Shown here in pieces: positions 1 through 7,114 of a stretch of 12,414 nt of DNA. Origin of the DNA: CAYXVF01 sp964468125 (GTDB taxonomy: Bacteria > Myxococcota > XYA12-FULL-58-9 > CAYXVF01); assembly GCA_964468125.1 (NCBI GenBank), contig CAYXVF010000148.1:1-12414 (forward strand). Reading direction: 5' to 3'. Position numbers and translations under genes: made by a program. The notes beneath the pieces were generated by a model that saw only the letters and a program-made list of their open reading frames with translations, searched no databases and was not told where the DNA came from. How positions within the stretch are numbered: the stretch's first letter is position 1; each line of letters starts with the position of its first letter.

Positions 1-75
1 CTCCGACGAACCCAATTCGGGTTCGCGAACATGGGCCACTTGCGTGCCCAGCTCGAGATGAGGGGTGAATCATGA
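1..75 (+). CDS. C-terminal end of an unidentified protein (partial)
   Basis: Frame 1 is open from the left edge to a TGA at 73-75 and would encode the last 24 residues of a protein, including the stretch FGFANMGHLRAQLEMRGES. The stop overlaps the ATG of the next gene as ATGA, the usual sign of translational coupling, and third positions are mostly G or C like the rest of the window. I do not recognise the sequence and cannot say what the protein does. The piece is too short to exclude chance, so the call rests mainly on the overlap and codon pattern. Confidence 0.45.
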   Translation, partial: LRRTQFGFANMGHLRAQLEMRGES

Positions 76-518
76 GCTCAGCCGTTGCCATTCAGGAGAC
101 CAAGCGCCGACCCATTCGTTTTGGCCGTCTGCTGTCGAGCCAGCCGAAGCTGATCGACGTCGAAATCACGCCGGCACCGTCCCGCCGGAACACGACCGCC
201 CAGGTGCGCGACGAACACCTCGTCGAGCGGCTCCTGAGCGCGGCTTTGCAACAGGTGGACCTCGCCGAGCGGCGCCTCGACGGTCGCAAGTGCACGCGCG
301 TGAGCGTGCGACACTCCCAGATCGAAATCCTCCGCGACGCGGTCCTCGAGTCGCGCCAGCGTCTCGCCAAAGACAGCGAAGCCCGCGAGCTCCTGAACGA
401 AGGCCTCGACCTGGCTGAAGCGGCCACCGACTTGTCACTGCCTTACCGGAATCAGGAGCAAGCGCTCGAGGCGCTCTCCCTCGGTGCACGCCGGGCCGTC
501 GACATCCTGCGCAGTTGA
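72..518 (+). CDS. Hypothetical 148-residue cytoplasmic protein
   Basis: I do not recognise this family. The start at 72 has a good Shine-Dalgarno sequence (AGGGG at 61-65, six bases before ATG) and overlaps the preceding stop as ATGA, so it is probably coupled to the upstream gene. There is no signal peptide or membrane segment. The first 45 residues are rich in Arg and Pro; the rest (about 45-148) is charged, rich in Leu, Glu and Arg, and looks wholly helical, possibly a small helical bundle. A single Cys (in RKCTRV) gives no metal site. The antisense and +1 frames here are shadows. It lies upstream of the iron operon, but the regulatory sites between them suggest it is a separate transcription unit. 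Confidence 0.8.
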   Translation: MSSAVAIQETKRRPIRFGRLLSSQPKLIDVEITPAPSRRNTTAQVRDEHLVERLLSAALQQVDLAERRLDGRKCTRVSVRHSQIEILRDAVLESRQRLAKDSEARELLNEGLDLAEAATDLSLPYRNQEQALEALSLGARRAVDILRS

Positions 519-543
519 GCCAGACAGGCGCCCCCCAGGGGGC

Positions 544-557
544 TTGACCTGGATCAA
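544..557. promoter_or_regulatory. FNR/CRP-family binding site (TTGAC-N4-ATCAA)
   Basis: The sequence TTGACCTGGATCAA matches the FNR/ANR consensus TTGAT-N4-ATCAA at nine of ten defined positions. It sits inside a longer perfect inverted repeat with arms GCTTGA (542-547) and TCAAGC (554-559). It lies about 120 bases upstream of the DUF4856 start and about 89 bases from the Fur box centre. Binding by an oxygen- or redox-responsive FNR-type regulator is inferred from the consensus only; any CRP-family protein could use it. Confidence 0.5.
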
Positions 558-562
558 GCAAA

Positions 563-590
563 TGCGAACGGTTCGCAAGTTCATCTTGCG
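563..590. promoter_or_regulatory. Perfect 7-1-7 palindrome overlapping a second inverted repeat
   Basis: TGCGAAC-G-GTTCGCA at 563-577 is a perfect 15-base 7-1-7 palindrome, the geometry used by Fur-superfamily and many other dimeric regulators, although the bases do not match the Fur consensus. A second repeat, CGCAAG (574-579) / CTTGCG (585-590), shares four bases with its right arm, so the two could not both form hairpins at once. It lies five bases after the FNR-type site. The cognate regulator is unknown. Confidence 0.45.
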
Positions 591-629
591 TCCGCACTTT
601 CCGGCTGCTACTCCTCTCCCGACGAGATT

Positions 630-648
630 AATAATGATTCTCAATTGC
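630..648 (-). promoter_or_regulatory. Fur box upstream of the iron-uptake operon
   Basis: Read on the minus strand, the 19 bases match the Fur consensus GATAATGATAATCATTATC at about 14 positions, including 11 of 13 in the GAGAATCATTATT core, a form common in proteobacterial Fur boxes. An AT-rich TAATAAT stretch inside it could serve as the -10 element, although I cannot place a convincing -35. The box ends 28 bases before the DUF4856 ATG, the right place for iron-dependent repression. The content of the downstream operon (imelysin, TonB-dependent receptor) independently supports iron control. Confidence 0.7.
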
Positions 649-676
649 GGCCGACGGCGGCCGCTCGGGAGAGAAC

Positions 677-2116
677 ATGCGGAGAGAGCTTCTAATCCTG
701 GCCGCCCTTAGCACGATCGGCGCAATCGCCGGGTGCGGCGACGAATCAGAAACACCGACCCCCGAACCCGGTGGCGGGACCAGCACGCCGCTCACCACGT
801 ACACGTTTGAAAGCCGCTTTTCGCCCGGCGAGAGCAGCGTGGCCTACAGCGGCCAAACCGCGCGCCACATTCACATCGAGGACCTGAAGGCGTACATCGG
901 CCGATGGACCGACACGACGTTTCAGAGCGCGAACGCGGGCGACGTGGTGGGCGCCCTGCGCTACTTCACCGACTTCAAGAACCAGGGGGGCTCGACCAGC
1001 GACGCCATTGACCTCGCAAACGGCGGTATGACCGCGGCTCAGTCGCAGTTTGGTGAGATCGGTAGCCTCACGAGCCTCGAAGAAAAAATGCCCGACGTCG
1101 ACGCCGGTTTTGATCTTCCGGTGATCGGTTGGGAGACGGACGCCGACAGCCCGAGCCAGGTGCTCTCGGATATGCTCGAAGCTCTCGAGGCGCTCGTGCT
1201 CCAGCGTGTTGGAGGCAACCTGCCGACCGATCCCTCGGGCAGCGTGATCGCGAAGCCTTTTGTCAGCGCCGACGGCGTCGATTACCAGCAGCTGCTGCAG
1301 AAATACCTCACCGGCGCCATCGCGTACTCGCAGGGCGCCGATGATTACCTCGACGACGACATCGATGGAAAAGGGCTGCTCTCCGACAACACCGCCGCGG
1401 TGGAGGGCCAACCGTATACGGCGCTCGAGCACCAGTGGGACGAGGGCTTCGGCTACTTCGGAGCGGCGCGCAACTTCGGCGACTACACCGACGAAGAGGT
1501 TGCGGAGAAGGGTGGTCGGGCCGACTGGCAGCGCTTTCACGATACGAACGGCGACGGACTCATCGATTTCCGCTCCGAGTTCAATTTCGGCCACGCCACC
1601 AACGCCTCAAAACGAGACCTCGGATCGAACGCGGCGATCGACCTGAGTGGGGATGCCTTTGAGGCCTTCATCGCGGGACGCAAGCTCATCGCCGAGGCGG
1701 AAGGTGCGCTGAGTGCCGCGGAGCTCGATGCACTTCGAGCCTATCGGGATACGGCCGTTGCGGCATGGGAGCAGGCGATCGCGGCGACCGTGGTGCACTA
1801 CATCAACGACACGCTCGCTGACATGGCGGCGTTCGGCACGAGCGACTACAGCTTCCTCGACCACGCCAAGCACTGGTCCGAGCTGAAGGGCTTCGCCCTG
1901 GCGCTCCAGTTCAATCGGAACCACAGCATCATCACGCGTGCAGAGCTCCAGTCTCTGCACGATTTCATCGGGACTGCCCCGGTGCTCCCGACCGCGGAGG
2001 CGTCGACCATCAGTGACTACGCCGACGCGCTCCGGAGCGCGCGCTCCGAGCTGTTCGACATTTATGGCTTCGATTCCTCGAACCTCGGTGACGCCGACGG
2101 CAACGGTGGATGGTGA
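677..2116 (+). CDS. DUF4856 family lipoprotein
   Basis: This is a secreted lipoprotein of the DUF4856 family, whose members are usually encoded beside imelysin-like and TonB-receptor genes; the biochemical role is unknown. Residues 1-20 form a lipoprotein signal with an I-A-G-C lipobox (Cys20), followed by a Pro/Thr-rich linker to about residue 40. Family hallmarks are HQWDEGFGYFG at 252-262 and KHWSELKGFALALQFN beginning at 398. Two Asp/Asn/Gly loops look like calcium sites: DTNGDGLID at 289-297 and DADGNG at 472-477. The ATG at 677 has GGAG five bases upstream. It is the first gene of a four-gene run and its stop overlaps the imelysin start. The Fur box just upstream suggests induction on iron limitation. 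Family assignment is firm; a role as a surface or periplasmic iron-uptake accessory is inferred from context. Confidence 0.88.
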   Translation: MRRELLILAALSTIGAIAGCGDESETPTPEPGGGTSTPLTTYTFESRFSPGESSVAYSGQTARHIHIEDLKAYIGRWTDTTFQSANAGDVVGALRYFTDFKNQGGSTSDAIDLANGGMTAAQSQFGEIGSLTSLEEKMPDVDAGFDLPVIGWETDADSPSQVLSDMLEALEALVLQRVGGNLPTDPSGSVIAKPFVSADGVDYQQLLQKYLTGAIAYSQGADDYLDDDIDGKGLLSDNTAAVEGQPYTALEHQWDEGFGYFGAARNFGDYTDEEVAEKGGRADWQRFHDTNGDGLIDFRSEFNFGHATNASKRDLGSNAAIDLSGDAFEAFIAGRKLIAEAEGALSAAELDALRAYRDTAVAAWEQAIAATVVHYINDTLADMAAFGTSDYSFLDHAKHWSELKGFALALQFNRNHSIITRAELQSLHDFIGTAPVLPTAEASTISDYADALRSARSELFDIYGFDSSNLGDADGNGGW

Positions 2117-3330
2117 TGTTCGTAAAGCAGAGCTTTTTGCCCCTCTCGATTCTCTCCCTTGTTGCGTGCACGAGCGACGGCGGCGGATCCGTCGAGCCAG
2201 ACGATGGATTCGACCGCCGTGCGCTCGTCGCGAGCGTGGGAGAGCACGTGATCGTGCCGACCTACGAGCAGGCGGCAATTGAGGCCGAGGCCCTCGACTC
2301 TGCGGTTTCTTCCCATCTCGCGGCGGTCCGAGGCGGCGGGGACGCGGCGGGGACCCTCGCCCTCGCGCGCCAGTCCTACAGCGCTGCGTTCGTACGCTGG
2401 CAGTGGGTCGAGGTCATGCAGCTCGGTCCCGCCGGGCGCCCGAGCGTCTTCGAGGGGGGGCAGGGGCTTCGTGACGCGGTGTACTCCTGGCCCACCGCCA
2501 ACGCCTGCCGCGTCGACCAGATCGTCTACTCTCAGGACTACGCCGCGAGCGACTTCTTCGACCGCGAGTTGGTCAACGCCTTCGGGTTCGACGCGCTGGA
2601 GTACCTGCTTTACGCGACGGGAACGGAAAACGCGTGCGCCCTGTCCGTGCCGCTCAACAGCGACGGGCAATGGGCGAGCTTGAGCGCCACGGATATCGAG
2701 CTCCGCCGCGCCGAGTACGCCGCTCGTCTCGCTGAGCGCATCGCGGGCCAAGCGCGTTCCCTCTACGACCGATGGCGCGCGGACGGCGGCAACTTCCTCG
2801 CGAATCTGCAGCGGGCCGGCGAGAGCGGGTCGATCTATGGCTCGGCGCAGGAGGCGATCGATCAGCTCTTCGCCGCGATGTTCTACGTTGAACGCGAGGT
2901 GAAAGACCTGAAGCTCGCCGCTCCTTTGGGAGTCAGCGGTGCGTGCACGTCGAGCACCACCTGTCCCGACCTCGTCGAAGCCCCCCACGCCGATCTGGCA
3001 CTCGACGCGGTCAGAGCCAACGTGGCCGCATTCGAAGCGCTCTTCCTCGGCCAGCTCGAGGGCGACAGTGAGGAGCGCGTTGGCTTTGACGATTTCCTCG
3101 CGACCCTGGGTGCGGATGCGCTGCGCGGTCAGATGGTGACGGATATCGCCGAGGCACGCGCCGCCTTGGACGGCGTTTCGGTCCCGATGACCGAGGCGCT
3201 GAGCGGCAGCACCGCGCAGGTGCTCTCCGGCTACGAGGCGCTCCGGGATGTGACGACGGCCCTCAAGAGTCAGTTCGTCAGCGTCTTGAGCCTTCGCGTG
3301 CCCAATGAGGGCGCCGCGGACAATGACTGA
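2116..3330 (+). CDS. Imelysin-like (peptidase M75 family) lipoprotein
   Basis: Imelysin-like proteins (IrpA/ICMP type) are helical periplasmic or outer-membrane lipoproteins tied to bacterial iron uptake; despite the M75 name, peptidase activity is not established for most. The N-terminus is a lipoprotein signal ending in L-V-A-C. The imelysin region spans roughly residues 30-385 and includes FVRWQWVEVMQLGP and FGFDALEYLLY at 156-166. The family motif GxHxxE reads G157-F-D-A-L-E162, so the His is Asp. I chose the ATG at 2116, which overlaps the upstream stop as TGATG with GGTGG just before it; an in-frame ATG at 2110 would add two residues. The stop overlaps the HTTM gene. It should be co-expressed with the DUF4856 protein and the receptor under Fur. 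Confidence 0.88.
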   Translation: MFVKQSFLPLSILSLVACTSDGGGSVEPDDGFDRRALVASVGEHVIVPTYEQAAIEAEALDSAVSSHLAAVRGGGDAAGTLALARQSYSAAFVRWQWVEVMQLGPAGRPSVFEGGQGLRDAVYSWPTANACRVDQIVYSQDYAASDFFDRELVNAFGFDALEYLLYATGTENACALSVPLNSDGQWASLSATDIELRRAEYAARLAERIAGQARSLYDRWRADGGNFLANLQRAGESGSIYGSAQEAIDQLFAAMFYVEREVKDLKLAAPLGVSGACTSSTTCPDLVEAPHADLALDAVRANVAAFEALFLGQLEGDSEERVGFDDFLATLGADALRGQMVTDIAEARAALDGVSVPMTEALSGSTAQVLSGYEALRDVTTALKSQFVSVLSLRVPNEGAADND

Positions 3331-4723
3331 TGTAGTGGTCGGAGTGAGCCCACCTCGCGTTCGTGTGGGGTGGAGTGCACTCAGTACGGCTGCGTTTGCG
3401 CCGACGCCGATCGCTGGACTCGCTTTCTACCGAATCGCGTTCGGGCTCATGACGTTCGTGGGCGCGGTTCGGTTCATGGCCAACGGCTGGATCGAGCGCG
3501 TTTTTGTCGCTCCGAGCTACTTCTTCAAGTATCCAGGTCTCGAGTGGGTCGCCGTCTGGTCACCCACCGGGCTCTACGTACACTACTCGATCCTGGCGAT
3601 CCTTGCGCTCTTCGTCGCGGCCGGGTTCCTCTATCGATTTTCGATCGTCGCGTTCGCTCTCGGCTTTCTCTACGCCCAGGCCATGGACGTTACGAACTAC
3701 CTCAATCATTACTATCTCGTGGTGTTGCTTTGCGGCCTGATGGCCTTGATGCCTCTCAATGGCCGCTGGTCCATCGACGCGTGGTTGTGGCCGGAACGGG
3801 TTCAACGCGACACGCTTCCCGCTTGGATGTTGGGCGTCTTGAGGTTTCAAGTCGCAACCGTCTACTTCTACGCGGCACTCGCAAAGCTCGGAATCGACTG
3901 GTTGCTCTATGCGCAGCCGCTCAATCTTTGGCTCACCGCACGTACGGAGACGCCACTGTTGGGACCGCTCTTTGGGCAGCTCTGGGTCGCCTATGCGATG
4001 AGCTGGTTCGGTTTCCTCTACGACCTCACAATTCCGCTCTGGCTCTCGATCCGGCGAACGCGCCCGCTCGCGTATGTGGCGGTGGTCGTCTTCCACGTCC
4101 TCACCCGGGTGCTCTTCGACATAGGCATGTTTCCGATCATCATGATCGTGACCGCTACCGTGTTTTTCGACCCGGATTGGCCCGAACGTCTTTGGCCGCG
4201 TGTGGCGAAGGGGTTTGCTCATCCTGCGCCTCGCACGCCAAGGTCGTTCCGAGCGCCGATTCTCTTGGGTCTCGCTCTCTACGCCACCGTGCAGCTCTTG
4301 ATTCCCCTGCGCCACTATTTCTACGAAGGCGACGTTCTTTGGAACGAACGCGGGATGCGCTACGCCTGGAAAGTGATGGTCCGCGAGAAGAACGGTAGCA
4401 TCGACTACCGCGTCCGCCAGAAATCGACCGGTCGAGTCTGGCGCGTGAGTCCGCGTGAATACCTCGACCTGCGACAGATGATGGAGATGAGTGGACAGCC
4501 GGACCTCATCGTTCAGCTCGGCAAGCACATCGCCGGGGACTTTCAGCGTCGTGGGCTCGGGCCCGTACAGGTCTTCGTGGATACCTGGGTTTCGCTGAAC
4601 GGCCGCGCGCCGAGGCGAATGATCGATCCGGACGTCGATATTCTGAACGTCGGCCACGGCGTCCGCGACTGGATTCTCCCCGGCCCAAGCAAACCCCCGC
4701 CCCAGCTCAGAGGCTCTTCGTGA
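3323..4723 (+). CDS. HTTM / vitamin K-dependent gamma-carboxylase-like membrane protein
   Basis: This is an integral inner-membrane protein of the HTTM family, the bacterial relatives of animal vitamin K-dependent gamma-glutamyl carboxylase. About seven or eight hydrophobic segments occupy residues 20-345, followed by a soluble C-terminal part. Family features are NHYYLVVLLCGLMALMPLNG, YFYAALAKLGIDWL, the GMFP segment, and SLNGR...IDPDVDI near the C-terminus. Lys188, in ALAKL, aligns by eye with the AGVKKL segment of human GGCX that holds its proposed catalytic base. The start at 3323 overlaps the imelysin stop by eight bases, with a weak AGGG upstream; ATG 3305 would add six residues but lacks a ribosome site. 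The stop overlaps the receptor's GTG by four bases. The substrate is unknown; bacterial homologues need not be carboxylases. Confidence 0.88.
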   Translation: MTDVVVGVSPPRVRVGWSALSTAAFAPTPIAGLAFYRIAFGLMTFVGAVRFMANGWIERVFVAPSYFFKYPGLEWVAVWSPTGLYVHYSILAILALFVAAGFLYRFSIVAFALGFLYAQAMDVTNYLNHYYLVVLLCGLMALMPLNGRWSIDAWLWPERVQRDTLPAWMLGVLRFQVATVYFYAALAKLGIDWLLYAQPLNLWLTARTETPLLGPLFGQLWVAYAMSWFGFLYDLTIPLWLSIRRTRPLAYVAVVVFHVLTRVLFDIGMFPIIMIVTATVFFDPDWPERLWPRVAKGFAHPAPRTPRSFRAPILLGLALYATVQLLIPLRHYFYEGDVLWNERGMRYAWKVMVREKNGSIDYRVRQKSTGRVWRVSPREYLDLRQMMEMSGQPDLIVQLGKHIAGDFQRRGLGPVQVFVDTWVSLNGRAPRRMIDPDVDILNVGHGVRDWILPGPSKPPPQLRGSS

Positions 4724-7050
4724 AACTCCGTCATACGGCCTGCGTTCTGCTGGCTGTCTCTTCCTTTCACGCGACCGCATTCGCCGCTCCGCCCACCTCG
4801 GCGGAAGAGGATTCACGCGCGTCGGATCCCGAGTCGGAGCCGCGAGAGGAGGGCAGCGAAGCCCTGAATCTCGACTACATCGCGCCGGAAGGCCCCGACA
4901 TAGAGGTGATCTCTGTCTTCGGTCGCAAGGCGGACCTCACTCGGATCACCGGCTCGGCCCATGTGGTGAACGAAGAGCAGCTCGAGCGTTTTGAGTACGA
5001 TGACATCGAGCGGGTCTTGAGCAAGGTGCCCGGAGTCTATCTGCGGGGGGAGGACGGCTTTGGTCTGCGCCCGAACATCGGTTTGCGCGGTGCCGCTTCC
5101 GACCGAAGCTCCAAGGTCACGCTCATGGAAGACGGTGTCCTTTTCGGTCCGGCGCCGTACTCCGCGCCGGCCGCATACTACTTTCCGTTGACCACGAGGA
5201 TGCAAGCGGTCGAGGTCTACAAGGGCCCGTCCTCGATCCGCTACGGACCGAATACGATCGGTGGGGCCATCAATCTGGTAACCGCCGCCTTCCCGACCGG
5301 TTGGGGAGGGATGGTCGACGTGAGCGGTGGCCAGTATCGCTACGGCAAAGCGCATGGTCGCGTCGGCTACGGTGGCGAGCAATTCTCCGTGCTTCTCGAG
5401 GGCCTCCGCCTTCAGACCACCGGGTTCAAGGACCTCGATGGCGGCGGGGATACGGGGTTTGGCAAGAACGATACGCTCCTGAAGCTGCGCTACGTCGTCG
5501 ACCCCGCGTCTTCGGTGTACCAACGCATCGACCTAAAGCTCGGCTACGCGGACGAATACTCAAACGAGACCTACCTCGGCCTCTCGGTCGAAGATTTTCG
5601 CGAGACGCCGAATCGGCGTTACGCGGCGAGCCAGCGCGACCGAATGGTGTGGGATCGTACTCAGGCGCAGTTGAGCTATCTGCTCGAGGTCGGCGGACTC
5701 ACCCTCGATGTGACTGCCTATCGTCACGACTTCGCCCGGAACTGGCGGAGGGTTGGGGGATTCTCCGGGAACGCCGTGACATCGAGCTTCAACACCGTGC
5801 TTCGGGACCCGACCTTCGAGATCCTGAGACGGACACTCACGGGGGAGCTCGATTCGCTCGACCCGTCAAACCCGGCCACCCGAAACTTGATCGCGCAGCC
5901 CGCCAACGACCGGGATTTCGTCTCCCAGGGGATCGAGGCGCGGGCGGAGTATCGATTCGACACCGGGGCGCTCGAGCATCGTTTGCAGCTCGGCGCCCGT
6001 TACCACTACGACCGCATTCGTCGTCGTCAAACCGAGGTCGACTTCGCCATGACCGACGGTGTGCTCGAGCCTCTTCCTGGCGAAGAGCGAATCATCACTT
6101 GGAATGCGGGGCGCACCTGGGCGATGGCCGCCTACCTCGCCGACGAAATCACCCTCTGGTCTGACCTCGTCCTGACCCCCGGGTTGAGGGTCGAGCGCAT
6201 TCGCACGGAGTTTCGCGACCGAACGCCTGAGGATCCGTCGCAGTCGAACGAGCTCTCCGAGCTCACGCTCGTCGAAGCCACCAGCACGATCGCCATTCCT
6301 GGGATCGGGCTCTACTACGCCCTGACCGATCAGCTGGGCGTGCTCGCCGGGGTGCACCGCGGCTTTTCGCCGGTTGCGCCCGGTCCCACGCCGGACGGGG
6401 AGGTGTCGCCGGAGGACAGCGTGAACTACGAGCTCGGCGCGCGCTTTTCCTCGCGCCGTCTGAACGCGGAGCTGATCGGCTTCTTCAGTGACTACGACAA
6501 TCTCCTCGCGAACTGCACCTTTTCGGCCGGCTGCGCCGCCGAAGACCTCGACCGCCAGATCAACGCGGGCAGCGTCCTGGTCTACGGATTGGAGGCTTCG
6601 CTCGCCGGGGATGCGCCTCTCAGCGACAGCTGGAGCTTCATCTACGATGGCTCGCTGACCCTGACCCAGAGCGAGTTTCAGAGCACCTTCGAGTCCGCCT
6701 CCCCGCAGTTCGGCGAAGTCGAGGCCGGCGACTTCATTCCCTACGTACCGCGCGTGCAGGGACATCTCGGCGCCGGAGTCGAAGGGGAGACCCTCGGCTT
6801 CTTCGCGTCGGCGACCTACATCGGCGCGATGCTGGACGAAGCCGCGACCGGGAGCGATGAGGACGCCTTCCGAACGGACGATGCGGTCATCGTCGACGTC
6901 TCAGCGGCCTATCGGCCCTGGGAAGGTGGAACCCTCTACGCCACGGTCAACAACGCGCTCGATCGCGCGTACATCGCGAGCTATCGGCCCTTCGGCGCGC
7001 GTCCCGGGCGACCCCTCATGTTCAAAATCGGCCTACGCCAGAGCTTCTGA
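4720..7050 (+). CDS. FecA-like TonB-dependent outer-membrane receptor
   Basis: This is an outer-membrane beta-barrel receptor that imports a scarce ligand, probably an iron chelate, using TonB energy. It has a signal peptide (about 1-22, cleavage after AFA), an unusually acidic linker (residues 24-50), a TonB-box-like EVISVFG at 62-68, a plug domain (about 75-190, with VPGVYLRGEDGFGLRPNIGLRG and later VYKGPSSIRYGPNTIGGAINLVT patterns), and a barrel to the terminal Phe776. There is no N-terminal signalling (STN) domain, so it is unlikely to drive an anti-sigma cascade. The GTG start is supported by AGAGG at 4709-4713, six bases away, and by the GTGA overlap with the HTTM stop. The plug resembles FecA-type receptors; the ligand cannot be read from sequence. 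Confidence 0.93.
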   Translation: MKLRHTACVLLAVSSFHATAFAAPPTSAEEDSRASDPESEPREEGSEALNLDYIAPEGPDIEVISVFGRKADLTRITGSAHVVNEEQLERFEYDDIERVLSKVPGVYLRGEDGFGLRPNIGLRGAASDRSSKVTLMEDGVLFGPAPYSAPAAYYFPLTTRMQAVEVYKGPSSIRYGPNTIGGAINLVTAAFPTGWGGMVDVSGGQYRYGKAHGRVGYGGEQFSVLLEGLRLQTTGFKDLDGGGDTGFGKNDTLLKLRYVVDPASSVYQRIDLKLGYADEYSNETYLGLSVEDFRETPNRRYAASQRDRMVWDRTQAQLSYLLEVGGLTLDVTAYRHDFARNWRRVGGFSGNAVTSSFNTVLRDPTFEILRRTLTGELDSLDPSNPATRNLIAQPANDRDFVSQGIEARAEYRFDTGALEHRLQLGARYHYDRIRRRQTEVDFAMTDGVLEPLPGEERIITWNAGRTWAMAAYLADEITLWSDLVLTPGLRVERIRTEFRDRTPEDPSQSNELSELTLVEATSTIAIPGIGLYYALTDQLGVLAGVHRGFSPVAPGPTPDGEVSPEDSVNYELGARFSSRRLNAELIGFFSDYDNLLANCTFSAGCAAEDLDRQINAGSVLVYGLEASLAGDAPLSDSWSFIYDGSLTLTQSEFQSTFESASPQFGEVEAGDFIPYVPRVQGHLGAGVEGETLGFFASATYIGAMLDEAATGSDEDAFRTDDAVIVDVSAAYRPWEGGTLYATVNNALDRAYIASYRPFGARPGRPLMFKIGLRQSF

Positions 7051-7114
7051 GCGCTTTGTGCATCGAGATCTTCGCGGTGGAGCCGCCCGGCGCTCGCGGG
7101 TAGTCTCCTCCGCG

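Noticed and set aside
7..25. CGAACCC-AATTC-GGGTTCG hairpin at the left edge
   Set aside because: It falls inside the likely coding end of the upstream gene and has no T-run or promoter context.
530..543. GCCCCC/GGGGGC repeat after the first complete gene, as a terminator
   Set aside because: The loop is only two bases and no T-run follows; it could be a weak structure, but I cannot call it an intrinsic terminator.
746..2988. Long minus-strand open frames (746-1594, 1607-2278 and 2062-2988)
   Set aside because: They are antisense to the DUF4856 and imelysin genes, which have signal peptides and family motifs; the antisense products look compositionally random.
3560..4816. A 418-codon minus-strand open frame across the HTTM gene
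   Set aside because: It is rich in His, Arg and Glu with no domain, and lies opposite a clear HTTM membrane protein.
5866..6765. Minus-strand open frame across the receptor barrel
   Set aside because: It is the antisense shadow of clear beta-barrel coding sequence and has no independent support.
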